From JBBQQG01 sp038216175 (lineage in GTDB: Bacteria > Patescibacteriota > Saccharimonadia > Saccharimonadales > OMJO01), in the NCBI GenBank assembly GCA_038216175.1, contig JBBQQG010000018.1, forward strand, positions 1-23,139: a stretch of DNA of 23,139 bases, in the 5' to 3' direction. The translations under genes were made by a program, and so were the position numbers. The notes beneath the pieces were generated by a model, which saw only the letters and a list, made by a program, of their open reading frames with translations, searched no databases and was not told the DNA's origin. How positions within the stretch are numbered: the first letter of the stretch is position 1; each line of letters begins with the position of its first letter. This document shows positions 1 through 5,769 of the stretch, one piece after another.

Positions 1-612
1 GAACTTGCAATAAAGACTAGTACCGTAAAGTTTGATGCGACTGTTGAGCTTCACGTAAACCTCGGCGTTGATCCCCGTCAGGCTGATCAAAATATCCGAC
101 AAACAGTTTCATTGCCAGCCGGGAGTGGAAAAACTGTTAGGGTTGCGGTTTTTGCAGACGTCGACGATGTAGCCCGGGCTAAAAAAGCTGGTGCCGACAT
201 AGCAGCCTCAGAAGAATTTCTGGCTCAACTTGATAAAAATAAAATCGACTTTGACATTCTGATTGCTTCACCTGCGATGATGCCAAAATTAGGCAAATAT
301 GCACGATTGCTGGGGCCTAAAGGTCTAATGCCGAATCCTAAAAGTGGTACCGTTACTACCAATATAGAAAAAGCAGTTTCGGACGCCAAATCAGGACGTC
401 TTGAGTACCGCGTTGATTCAACAGGAATTATTCATGCCGGAATAGGTAAAGTTAGTTTTGGATCTGAAAAATTAACTCAAAATATGCGATCGGTATTAAA
501 CAGCATTAAATCGGCAAAACCATCAAGCTTAAAAGGAAACTACGTCAAGGCAATCTATATTACGACAACAATGGGTCCTTCAATTAGGTTAATACTTTCT
601 GAAATAAATTAA
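1..612 (+). CDS. rplA: 50S ribosomal protein L1, 5'-truncated by window edge
   Basis: L1 of the large subunit stalk base, which binds 23S rRNA and helps release deacylated tRNA; in many bacteria it also represses its own operon. The frame is open from base 1 (starting ELAIKTSTVKFDATVEL) to TAA at 610-612, giving 203 residues. L1 is usually about 230, so roughly 25-30 N-terminal residues lie outside the window. The family hallmark GPKGLMPNPKSGTVT is intact (about residues 109-123 of the visible part), followed by the usual SGRLEYRVDSTGIIHAGIGKVSF segment in parts. A TTG at 112 could be mistaken for a start, but the L1 homology continues upstream of it. No convincing terminator follows. In most bacteria L10 and L7/L12 come next; here they lie 5.6 kb downstream behind their own promoter. 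Confidence 0.97.
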   Translation, partial: ELAIKTSTVKFDATVELHVNLGVDPRQADQNIRQTVSLPAGSGKTVRVAVFADVDDVARAKKAGADIAASEEFLAQLDKNKIDFDILIASPAMMPKLGKYARLLGPKGLMPNPKSGTVTTNIEKAVSDAKSGRLEYRVDSTGIIHAGIGKVSFGSEKLTQNMRSVLNSIKSAKPSSLKGNYVKAIYITTTMGPSIRLILSEIN

Positions 613-639
613 CCTTTGACTGTAACCAGTATTTATTAC

Positions 640-648
640 TGTTACAAT
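640..648 (+). promoter_or_regulatory. Extended -10 promoter giving a leaderless transcript
   Basis: TGTTACAAT reads as an extended -10 (TGn plus TACAAT, 643-648). The ATG at 656 follows after only 7 nt, so transcription should begin at or next to the start codon. A TTGACT at 616-621 is 21 nt upstream of the hexamer, too far for an ordinary -35. There is no Shine-Dalgarno sequence before the ATG. Confidence 0.5.
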
Positions 649-655
649 AGTTTAG

Positions 656-1411
656 ATGTATATCATAGGCATTACTGGACCAATCGGCCACGGTAAAACC
701 AGTTTTGCTGAAGCCCTGGCAAAGTTAGTCCCAGTTACTGTTCTGCTCGAAACAAGTAGTATAATCATAAAAGTTGCCGATAAATTAAACCAAAAAATAA
801 AGCCAGGACAGACATTTGACAGTCTTGAATCAATCAATTTATGGTTGGCGGATCTGCCAAGTATATTAAATGAAACTATGCAGACTAAGCCGGAAATCGG
901 CAAGTTATTGTTAACTGAACAAAGAATCGCTGCCGACCGAAATAATTATTCTAAGTTATTCGAATACATTGAACAGATAAAAATTAATCCCGATTTAGTC
1001 CGGGTAAAAATAGATAACGGAAACAAATCAAGCTACCGAGCAATCTTACAATGGCTGGGCAGTTTTTTGCGTATAACTGCCAACAAGTATATCTGGTATA
1101 ACGAACTAATTTCTATCGCCGATAGTTATAAAGAAAAAGGTACACAGTTATGTGTAATCAGCGGTCTCAGATTTCCTGAAGACGGTGAAACAATAAAAAA
1201 TTTTGGCGGACTGATCATAACTATTCATCGACCGGCTATTTTCGAAATGGACAGCATCGATCCAACCGAAAGCGAAAGACAAAAAGTAAAATACGACGTC
1301 GAGGTAATCAATGACGGAAATTTACCCGATCTCGATCAAACTGCTCAAAAGTTTTACCGCGATTACATTAATAACGATTTATCAACCAAATATTCAAGTT
1401 CTGGAATATAA
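656..1411 (+). CDS. P-loop deoxynucleoside monophosphate kinase-like protein
   Basis: A 251-residue P-loop protein resembling the phage-type deoxynucleoside monophosphate kinases (T4 gp1-like), which transfer phosphate from ATP to dNMPs. Visible motifs are Walker A GPIGHGKT (8-15), the family-like LQWLGSFLR (131-139; phage relatives have LQ.LGTE..R), VISGLRFPEDGETI (167-180; relatives have a V.DVRFPNEA.. segment), then IITIHRP (187-193) and a C-terminal VINDGNLPDLDQTAQKF. The start follows an extended -10 by 7 nt and has no ribosome binding site, so leaderless translation is likely. It is the first of three nucleotide-metabolism genes and probably supplies dNDPs to the same pool. Substrate specificity cannot be read from the sequence; some AAA/cytidylate-kinase-like P-loop family is the alternative. 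Confidence 0.7.
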   Translation: MYIIGITGPIGHGKTSFAEALAKLVPVTVLLETSSIIIKVADKLNQKIKPGQTFDSLESINLWLADLPSILNETMQTKPEIGKLLLTEQRIAADRNNYSKLFEYIEQIKINPDLVRVKIDNGNKSSYRAILQWLGSFLRITANKYIWYNELISIADSYKEKGTQLCVISGLRFPEDGETIKNFGGLIITIHRPAIFEMDSIDPTESERQKVKYDVEVINDGNLPDLDQTAQKFYRDYINNDLSTKYSSSGI

Positions 1412-1429
1412 ATAAAAGGTTGTAAAATT

Positions 1430-1547
1430 TGACGCCAGTGCTTGCGTCATGGTTTTGACAAACCGTACAATAGAATTACACATTACCGCAGTCGGTATAA
1501 CTGCTGGAATACTGCGGGGAACGTGTTAGTCAGACCGGGAGGAATAA
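1430..1547 (+). promoter_or_regulatory. Structured leader and possible promoter of dcd
   Basis: The 136-nt gap before dcd holds two inverted repeats: TGACGC (1430-1435) with GCGTCA (1444-1449), and CCGCAGT (1486-1492) with ACTGCGG (1511-1517). A -10-like TACAAT (1466-1471) sits 18 nt after TTGCGT (1442-1447), and a TTGACA lies at 1455-1460 without a good -10 at standard distance. The second hairpin would be in the mRNA leader, about 20 nt before the ribosome binding site GGGAGGA (1537-1543). A regulatory role is inferred; no known riboswitch was recognised. Confidence 0.35.
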
Positions 1548-2261
1548 GTGGGGGTATATAGTAATACACAGATTCGCCAAGCTCTTAAAGACGGGCATAT
1601 TGTCTGCACGCCGTTTAATCCTAAACATGTGGCCCATGCCAGTTTAGATGTAACGCTAGGCTACTACTATTACAGGACCGAGCGAGACGGCGACCACACT
1701 ATCTATAATCCATTTGACGAAGTAGATGTTCACCGATACTTTTCTGGACCACATCAGGCCATTTCCCATCAGGACTGGTGTGCAAAAAATGGCGTACAGC
1801 TGCTGACCGGCATACCAGCTGATCACCCCGTAATTCCTCTGCGACCTGGCGAAAGAATCTTGGCTCATACACATGAATTTTTTGGCATTATGCCGCCTGG
1901 AGCTTACGAGTTAAAATCTCGTTCCAGCTGGGGGAGAAACGGAATTGCTGTCTGCTTTGATGCCGGATGGGTAGATCCTGGCTATATAAACCGACTGACT
2001 CTTGAAATATTTAATTTAAATCAGAAAGAAACTGTTCTGCTGCCAGTCGGTGAGAGAATAGCCCAAGCCGTTTTTCATGAAACTGGACAAGTAGAAGGAA
2101 ACTACGGCGAGGGACGTGATGACGGTATGAGCGGCAAATATCAAACCGGTACCAAACTTGAAGACTTAATTTCCAACTGGACACCAGACCAGATGTTGCC
2201 AAGAGCCTACAAAGACAAACGAAATTTGCCCGAGGCGATTCAAGGTTTAAAAGCACGATGA
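1548..2261 (+). CDS. dcd: dCTP deaminase (Dcd/dUTPase superfamily)
   Basis: Deaminates dCTP to dUTP, the route to dUMP for thymidylate synthesis. The 237-residue protein has the Dcd core: N-terminal NTQIRQALKDGHI, the triphosphate-binding KSRSSWGRNGI (123-133), DAGWVDPGYINRLTLEIFN (138-156) containing the expected catalytic Glu153, and C-terminal SGKYQTGTKL (195-204), the lid region that closes over the nucleotide. It is longer than E. coli Dcd (193 aa), mainly through an insert around residues 43-95 and a C-terminal tail. The start is GTG, chosen because a strong GGGAGGA precedes it and the encoded N-terminus matches the family. Its last four bases overlap the next gene (ATGA), indicating translational coupling. 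No separate dUTPase is seen here; some family members also hydrolyse dUTP, but that cannot be decided from sequence alone. Confidence 0.9.
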   Translation: MGVYSNTQIRQALKDGHIVCTPFNPKHVAHASLDVTLGYYYYRTERDGDHTIYNPFDEVDVHRYFSGPHQAISHQDWCAKNGVQLLTGIPADHPVIPLRPGERILAHTHEFFGIMPPGAYELKSRSSWGRNGIAVCFDAGWVDPGYINRLTLEIFNLNQKETVLLPVGERIAQAVFHETGQVEGNYGEGRDDGMSGKYQTGTKLEDLISNWTPDQMLPRAYKDKRNLPEAIQGLKAR

Positions 2262-4606
2262 CAAGTGAAGATAATAAGCCGTCTGGAACATTTTTAGTAA
2301 TCGAAGGCACTGACGGTTCGGGAAAGACCACCCAGTTTAAAAAACTACTTGATCGATTGGCAAAGTCAGGATATGACGTAGAAACGTTCGATTTTCCTCA
2401 GTACGATGATCCTAGCAGTTACTTTGTAAAACAGTACTTAAACGGCGAATATGGATCATCAGAAGCGGTCGGCCCCTATACTGGTTCTTTATTCTACGCA
2501 CTTGACAGATTCAGCGCTTCGAAAGCAATAAAAAAAGCGCTTTCGCAAGGAAAAATAGTGCTTGCCAACCGATATACTGGATCTAACATGGCTCATCAAG
2601 GAACAAAATTTGACAATGCTGCCGAAAGAAGAGGTTATTTTATTTGGTTAGATAATTTGGAATTTGAAATGCTGGGAATCCCGCGGCCCGATAAATCGAT
2701 AGTCCTAAGAGTACCCGGTGAAATAGCTCAGTCTCTAGTTGATAAAAAAGAAAAACGGAGCTATACCGATAAAAAAAGAGATATCCACGAAGCCGACCTT
2801 AATCACCTTAATAAATCGGTAGAAGTTTACGACGATTTGTGCCAGCTTTTTCCGAAAGACTTTATGCGAGTCGACTGTGTAAGAGATAATAAATTACTCG
2901 ACGTTGAACTAGTCCATGATCTGGTATGGAAAATTATCGAGCCATTACTGCCAGCTAAAAATGCAGCAACAGTCAAATTAGCAAAATCTGAAACGGTTGT
3001 AACCAAAGCCAAACTTAATCAATTTGTATTTAAAGATGAAAATGGCCATTATGAAATTACTGATTTAGGTAAAGTATTTTTAAGTGAGGCAGTTACGAAC
3101 TTAGAAGGCAATGTGTATGCTTTTAAAGATAAACTGAGTCCAATTACTATAGCAGCGGCAATGGCTAGGCTGAGCCGCCGGGGCGACGATATGAGAATAA
3201 CTTTGCTCGACGAATTTGCTGAACATAACGGCAAAGATAACGATCTTCTAAAAAGAGTAATCACTGCATATGGTGATGATTCTGTCCAGCAGCTAGCTGG
3301 TCTCCACGTGGTAGTAGAAAATGCCAGCAACTTACTGACCAAACAACTGGAATGGGGCAGACTGGCATCATATCTTGAACAATCTACCAGATATATCTAT
3401 TTCGATCAGCTAGACAAAAACGGTAATTTTAAATACTATACACCAGAAAACTTTGACCGGTCGACGAAAATAGTTTACGAAAATATACTTGATAATATAT
3501 TTAATATATACTCAAAACTAGTACACGATCTTACCGATTATATTACAAAAAACACAACCGTTCCAAAATCTGAACAAGATGGAGCTTTTCGCTCTGCTAT
3601 CCGGGCTCAGGCGTGTGATGCAATCAGGCCAATATTACCAGTCGCAACCAAATCGACCGTCGGAATATTTGCCAGCGGCCAGGCTCTTGAGAACTTAATA
3701 ATGCGGCTAAAAGCAAGCGAAAGCTTGGAAGCCAATCAAGTAGGTAATCAGATACTAGATGAATCTAGAAAAGTACTGCCAACTCTTCTAGAAAGAGCAG
3801 ATAAACCGGAACGTGGTGGAGCACTAACGGCTTATATTGCCAATACCAAAAATGATATACGTAATCTAGCTGATAAGTATCTGCCAGAAAACTACGGAAG
3901 TGCTTCTCCATCTGTTCAATTAGTAAAAAGCTGGCCTAACAATGAGCTAGAGCTGGTGCCGTATATGTTATACGAACAAAGTACAATGTCGCTTAGTGAA
4001 ATAAATAGCGAAGTCGATAAGTGGAGTATTGATCAAAAAATAGAAGTATTTAATAGCTATATCGGAGAAAGACTTAATCGTCGACACCGTCCAGGACGGG
4101 CAATCGAGCAGGCTAGTTATACCTGGGATATCATCTGTGATTATGGTATATTTCGCGATCTTCAAAGGCATAGAATGGTTAGTGATCTAGAATGGCAGCT
4201 ACTTAGCCCGAGATTCGGTTATGATGTCGCCAAGCTGGTCGAAGAAGCTGATTTAACAGAAAACTATGAAAAAGCATTCGACTTGTCAGCAGAACTTTAC
4301 AGTACGCTTCAGAAAGCGGGATACAACTACGAAGCTCAATATGCCACATTACTAGGCCATAAAATGCGTTGGACTATCACATATAACGGAAGAGAAGCAT
4401 TTCATCTTCACGAATTAAGGACTGCCCCGCAAGGTCATCCAGGATATAGAAAACTAGTACAACAGATGCATGACATAGTGGCTCAAAAACATCCATTGCT
4501 TGCACAAGCTATGAAATTTGTAAACCGAGATGAAGATCCAGAATTGACAAGGCTAGCAGCTGAACGCTATACCCAATTTAAACTTCAGCAACAGGCAAAG
4601 AAGTAG
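2258..4606 (+). CDS. Thymidylate kinase fused to a tandem ThyX-like (flavin-dependent thymidylate synthase) module
   Basis: A 782-residue fusion. Residues 1-230 are thymidylate kinase (dTMP to dTDP): Walker A EGTDGSGKTT (16-25), NRYTGSNMAHQG (104-115; usually DRY) and PRPDKSIVL (142-150). Residues 255-782 contain two ThyX-like repeats; ThyX makes dTMP from dUMP with FAD, NADPH and methylene-tetrahydrofolate. The classical RHR-x7-S signature is split. Repeat 1 has WGR (366-368), then Ser376 and TRY, with later IRPILP (456-461) and Arg483. Repeat 2 has intact RHR (637-639) but Gln647 where Ser is expected, and Arg721 in HELRTA, matching the dUMP-binding Arg of ThyX. Thus each half keeps part of the active site, consistent with a pseudo-dimer. 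It starts inside the dcd stop (4-nt overlap), so it is co-translated. Both consecutive steps after dUMP would be carried by one chain. Whether it is active is unknown. Confidence 0.85.
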   Translation: MTSEDNKPSGTFLVIEGTDGSGKTTQFKKLLDRLAKSGYDVETFDFPQYDDPSSYFVKQYLNGEYGSSEAVGPYTGSLFYALDRFSASKAIKKALSQGKIVLANRYTGSNMAHQGTKFDNAAERRGYFIWLDNLEFEMLGIPRPDKSIVLRVPGEIAQSLVDKKEKRSYTDKKRDIHEADLNHLNKSVEVYDDLCQLFPKDFMRVDCVRDNKLLDVELVHDLVWKIIEPLLPAKNAATVKLAKSETVVTKAKLNQFVFKDENGHYEITDLGKVFLSEAVTNLEGNVYAFKDKLSPITIAAAMARLSRRGDDMRITLLDEFAEHNGKDNDLLKRVITAYGDDSVQQLAGLHVVVENASNLLTKQLEWGRLASYLEQSTRYIYFDQLDKNGNFKYYTPENFDRSTKIVYENILDNIFNIYSKLVHDLTDYITKNTTVPKSEQDGAFRSAIRAQACDAIRPILPVATKSTVGIFASGQALENLIMRLKASESLEANQVGNQILDESRKVLPTLLERADKPERGGALTAYIANTKNDIRNLADKYLPENYGSASPSVQLVKSWPNNELELVPYMLYEQSTMSLSEINSEVDKWSIDQKIEVFNSYIGERLNRRHRPGRAIEQASYTWDIICDYGIFRDLQRHRMVSDLEWQLLSPRFGYDVAKLVEEADLTENYEKAFDLSAELYSTLQKAGYNYEAQYATLLGHKMRWTITYNGREAFHLHELRTAPQGHPGYRKLVQQMHDIVAQKHPLLAQAMKFVNRDEDPELTRLAAERYTQFKLQQQAKK

Positions 4607-4832
4607 TAGCCGTTTCAACGCTTTTTTCAAACTGCATAAGTGCTACCAATCCTACATGTTCTGGTCGATAGGTTCTGGAAGTTTCAATATCAAGTTCAAG
4701 TAGTTCAACAATAGATAAATAACGGCCAGGTTGTTCTATTTTAATTTCTCTAACATTTTCCCTAACTAATTGCAGGGGAGCAAGCCCAACTTTAGTTCCT
4801 TGACTAACATATAATGCTTCTTTAGGACTCAT
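4578..4832 (-). CDS. Small hypothetical protein (84 aa; 95 aa if the upstream ATG is used)
   Basis: Not recognised. The frame runs leftward to TAA at 4578-4580. The first ATG is at 4865 and a second, beginning MSPKEALYVSQG, at 4832; neither has a clear ribosome binding site, though AGAGA lies shortly before the second. The protein is soluble, without a signal or membrane segment, and has a reasonable hydrophobic pattern (REIKIEQPGRYLSIVELLEL, then HVGLVALMQFEKS). Its 3' end overlaps the 3' end of the kinase-ThyX gene by 29 nt on the opposite strand, so the two transcripts converge. The junction-like element at 4925-4989 lies just upstream and could be in its leader. It may be real, but evidence is limited to length and composition. 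Confidence 0.45.
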   Translation of the reverse strand: MSPKEALYVSQGTKVGLAPLQLVRENVREIKIEQPGRYLSIVELLELDIETSRTYRPEHVGLVALMQFEKSVETATTSLPVAEV

Positions 4833-4924
4833 AAATTCTCTTTTCCGTATGAAATCATACACCATTCTTCAACTAAATCAATAGTTAAAGGAGTTAAAGA
4901 GGAACATGATAGTAAGATAGAGTG

Positions 4925-4989
4925 TGAGGGGCGGGGAGACAAATTCTCCTTTCAGCGAGGTCGTCGGACCTGCTAGCCTAAGCCCCTTA
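4925..4989. other. Three-way-junction inverted-repeat element (possible structured RNA)
   Basis: TGAGGGGC (4925-4932) pairs with GCCCCTTA (4982-4989), 8 bp with one G-U on the plus strand. The stem encloses two hairpins: GGAGA (4935-4939) with TCTCC (4945-4949), and AGGTC (4958-4962) with GACCT (4967-4971). The second is extended by GC/GC across a one-base bulge. A palindrome GCTAGC follows at 4972-4977. All three stems are compatible, forming a compact junction of 65 nt. It lies between the minus-strand genes ending at 5002 and starting near 4832/4865, so on that strand it could be a 3' end element of one or a leader of the other. There is no T-run for termination. It matches no riboswitch, ribozyme or tRNA that I recognise. 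Confidence 0.4.
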
Positions 4990-5001
4990 GCATCTCAATT
5001 C

Positions 5002-5259
5002 TTACCGATAAGCCGGTCGAAGCCGCATCTCTGTGCCGTTGTCGACTTTCCGGAGGATAATTTCTCCAGAATTTCGTAGCTCCCGCACAACGGTTTCGGT
5101 TTCACCGATAGTCGCACGAGATCCGTGAAAAAACTTTCGGACATCGTCCATATCAGCGAACACTTTCCTATAGCCCTGCTTCTTGTGTTCCCGGAGAACG
5201 CTTTTGAGATCGCGCTTCCGCTGAGAAGTGCACTGTCGGTTACCGCACTTTTCTTTCAT
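5002..5259 (-). CDS. Small basic hypothetical protein, possible winged-helix-like
   Basis: Function not recognised. The protein has 85 residues, is strongly basic, and has a Cys pair near the N-terminus (CGNRQC, 5-10). Its C-terminal half (ATIGETETVVRELRNSGEI, then a strand-turn-strand-like segment with IILRKVDNGTEMRL) looks like a recognition helix plus wing, so nucleic-acid binding is plausible but only inferred. The ATG at 5257-5259 is preceded by a perfect GGAGG (5263-5267 on the plus strand) at short spacing, in contrast to the leaderless genes nearby. The coding stretch looks more GC-rich than its surroundings, a possible sign of acquisition. Upstream on the same strand come a leader peptide and an antiterminator/terminator pair (5397-5467), so its expression is probably controlled by attenuation. 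Confidence 0.65.
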   Translation of the reverse strand: MKEKCGNRQCTSQRKRDLKSVLREHKKQGYRKVFADMDDVRKFFHGSRATIGETETVVRELRNSGEIILRKVDNGTEMRLRPAYR

Positions 5260-5396
5260 GTTCCTCCAAGTTGTAAATACCGAGAAGCATAAAGCTTGCC
5301 CGATTGTTTTCCTGCCCCTTATTCGGGATAGGTGGGAGATATTCCCAGCAGATAAGCCATTTTCACTAGATTATTTGCCGGAAATATCTGTCCAAA

Positions 5397-5430
5397 AAAA
5401 ATCGAACTCTTTTTTTGGAGTTCGATTTTT
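5397..5430 (-). terminator. Intrinsic terminator in the leftward leader
   Basis: A 13-bp perfect stem: on the plus strand AAAAATCGAACTC (5397-5409) pairs with GAGTTCGATTTTT (5418-5430) around an 8-nt loop. On the minus strand the stem is followed by eight T (complement of A 5394-5401), an excellent terminator for the transcript starting near 5549. On the plus strand the T-run is shorter, so rightward termination is possible but weaker. It stands about 140 nt before the 85-aa gene it would control. Confidence 0.85.
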
Positions 5431-5467
5431 CGTAATTTTACTTTTTTCTAATTGTTCGAAACTCCAA
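5415..5467 (-). promoter_or_regulatory. Antiterminator alternative to the 5397-5430 terminator
   Basis: On the minus strand TTGGAGTTTCGA (5467 down to 5456) is complementary to TCGAACTCCAA (5425 down to 5415), 11 bp with one bulged T. The second arm is the first-made arm plus part of the loop of the terminator, so the two structures exclude each other. The 5' arm begins 6 nt after the stop of the 24-codon leader ORF, where a terminating ribosome would cover it. A third pairing, AATCAC (5536-5531) with GTGATT (5471-5466), could hold the 5' arm when no ribosome is present. All of this is read from complementarity; function is inferred. Confidence 0.55.
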
Positions 5468-5473
5468 TCACAA

Positions 5474-5548
5474 CTATGCAATAACAAGCACTAGGCCGTA
5501 ATAGCGGCGCGTAGTGAATGAATTGATAAAGTGATTAAAATAAGTCAC
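5474..5548 (-). CDS. Predicted leaderless leader peptide (24 aa) upstream of the leftward attenuator
   Basis: GTG at 5548 opens a 24-codon frame ending in TAG (5474-5476). It begins VTYFNHFINSF and ends YYGLVLVIA, with adjacent CGC CGC arginine codons and a Tyr pair before the hydrophobic tail. A TAAATT -10 (5561-5556) ends 7 nt before the GTG, so the mRNA should begin at or next to the start codon. The region carries an internal hairpin (CACTA 5489-5493 with TAGTG 5512-5516, and GCCG 5495-5498 with CGGC 5505-5508). The antiterminator arm begins just past the stop codon. The placement suggests a translation-sensing regulatory peptide; coding is unproven because the frame is so short. Confidence 0.35.
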   Translation of the reverse strand: MTYFNHFINSFTTRRYYGLVLVIA

Positions 5549-5555
5549 GGTTTAA

Positions 5556-5584
5556 AATTTACTCTTATGCATAATACTTGTCAA
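5556..5584 (-). promoter_or_regulatory. Leftward promoter of the divergent pair
   Basis: On the minus strand TTGACA (5584-5579) is followed after 17 nt by TAAATT (5561-5556). The -35 is a perfect consensus match and the -10 matches four of six. Its -35 overlaps the -35 of the rightward promoter by five bases, so RNA polymerase could occupy only one of them at a time. Confidence 0.55.
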
Positions 5585-5607
5585 TAGCTAAAATAGTAGC
5601 GTATAAT
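5578..5607 (+). promoter_or_regulatory. Rightward promoter of the divergent pair
   Basis: TTGTCA (5578-5583), an 18-nt spacer, and a perfect TATAAT (5602-5607). The expected start of transcription is at about 5614, which is the A of an ATG. It is among the strongest promoters in the window by match to consensus. Confidence 0.75.
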
Positions 5608-5613
5608 ATATTT

Positions 5614-5697
5614 ATGGTTAAAGATTTCACTTCAGCAATAAAACTTCTCCTCGGTCTTCAGGGACTGTGCTTCATCAAGGTTGAAGCCAGGAGATAA
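5614..5697 (+). CDS. Predicted leaderless leader peptide (27 aa) of the rightward attenuator
   Basis: ATG 5614-5616 is six bases after TATAAT and opens 27 codons to TAA at 5695-5697. The peptide begins MVKDFTSAIK, continues LLLGLQGL with five Leu codons in eight (CTT CTC CTC GGT CTT CAG GGA CTG), and ends in EARR. The frame spans exactly the RNA that forms the first hairpin and the antiterminator arm, so ribosome position would decide which stem forms. A ribosome paused over the Leu-rich stretch would free the arm at 5679-5688, while one at the stop codon would cover it. This is the arrangement of amino-acid or antibiotic-responsive attenuators. Coding is inferred from position only. Confidence 0.45.
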   Translation: MVKDFTSAIKLLLGLQGLCFIKVEARR

Positions 5698-5751
5698 TTC
5701 TCTATAGTACAGTCCAAAATTTATAGGCTTCAACCAAAGAAGCCTATTTTT
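5646..5751 (+). promoter_or_regulatory. Transcription attenuator: competing hairpin, antiterminator and terminator
   Basis: Three alternatives are visible. (a) A long hairpin: TCTCCT (5646-5651), GG (5653-5654) and CTTCA (5656-5660) pair with TGAAG (5682-5686), CC (5687-5688) and AGGAGA (5689-5694). Its loop contains GGACTGT (5662-5668), complementary to ACAGTCC (5709-5715), which allows a pseudoknot. (b) Antiterminator: GGTTGAAGCC (5679-5688) with GGCTTCAACC (5726-5735), 10 bp perfect. (c) Terminator at 5723-5751. Stems a and b share 5682-5688, and b and c share 5726-5731. Formation of a should therefore favour termination, and b read-through into the gene at 5770. It could be a peptide-coupled attenuator or a ligand-binding riboswitch. 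Confidence 0.7.
5723..5751 (+). terminator. Intrinsic terminator of the rightward leader
   Basis: ATAGGCTTC (5723-5731) and GAAGCCTAT (5739-5747) form a perfect 9-bp stem with a 7-nt loop AACCAAA, followed by T 5747-5751. It stands 19 nt before the ATG of the 62-aa gene, so it works as an attenuator and not as the end of an operon. Confidence 0.85.
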
Positions 5752-5769
5752 AATTGAGGACAATTCATC

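Noticed and set aside
1520..1548. GTCAGACCGGGAGGAATAAG resembles the conserved loop of SRP RNA
   Set aside because: The flanks do not pair as SRP helix 8 requires, two diagnostic bases differ, and the GGGAGGA is fully explained as the ribosome binding site of dcd.
4925..4989. Hammerhead ribozyme, tRNA or tmRNA fragment as explanation of the junction element
   Set aside because: No CUGANGA/GAAA core, no T-loop or anticodon geometry, and no tmRNA sequence signature on either strand.
5228..5494. Plus-strand 88-codon frame across the attenuator region
   Set aside because: No ribosome binding site, composition unlike a protein, and it overlaps the 85-aa gene, the terminator and the leftward leader, which explain the sequence better.
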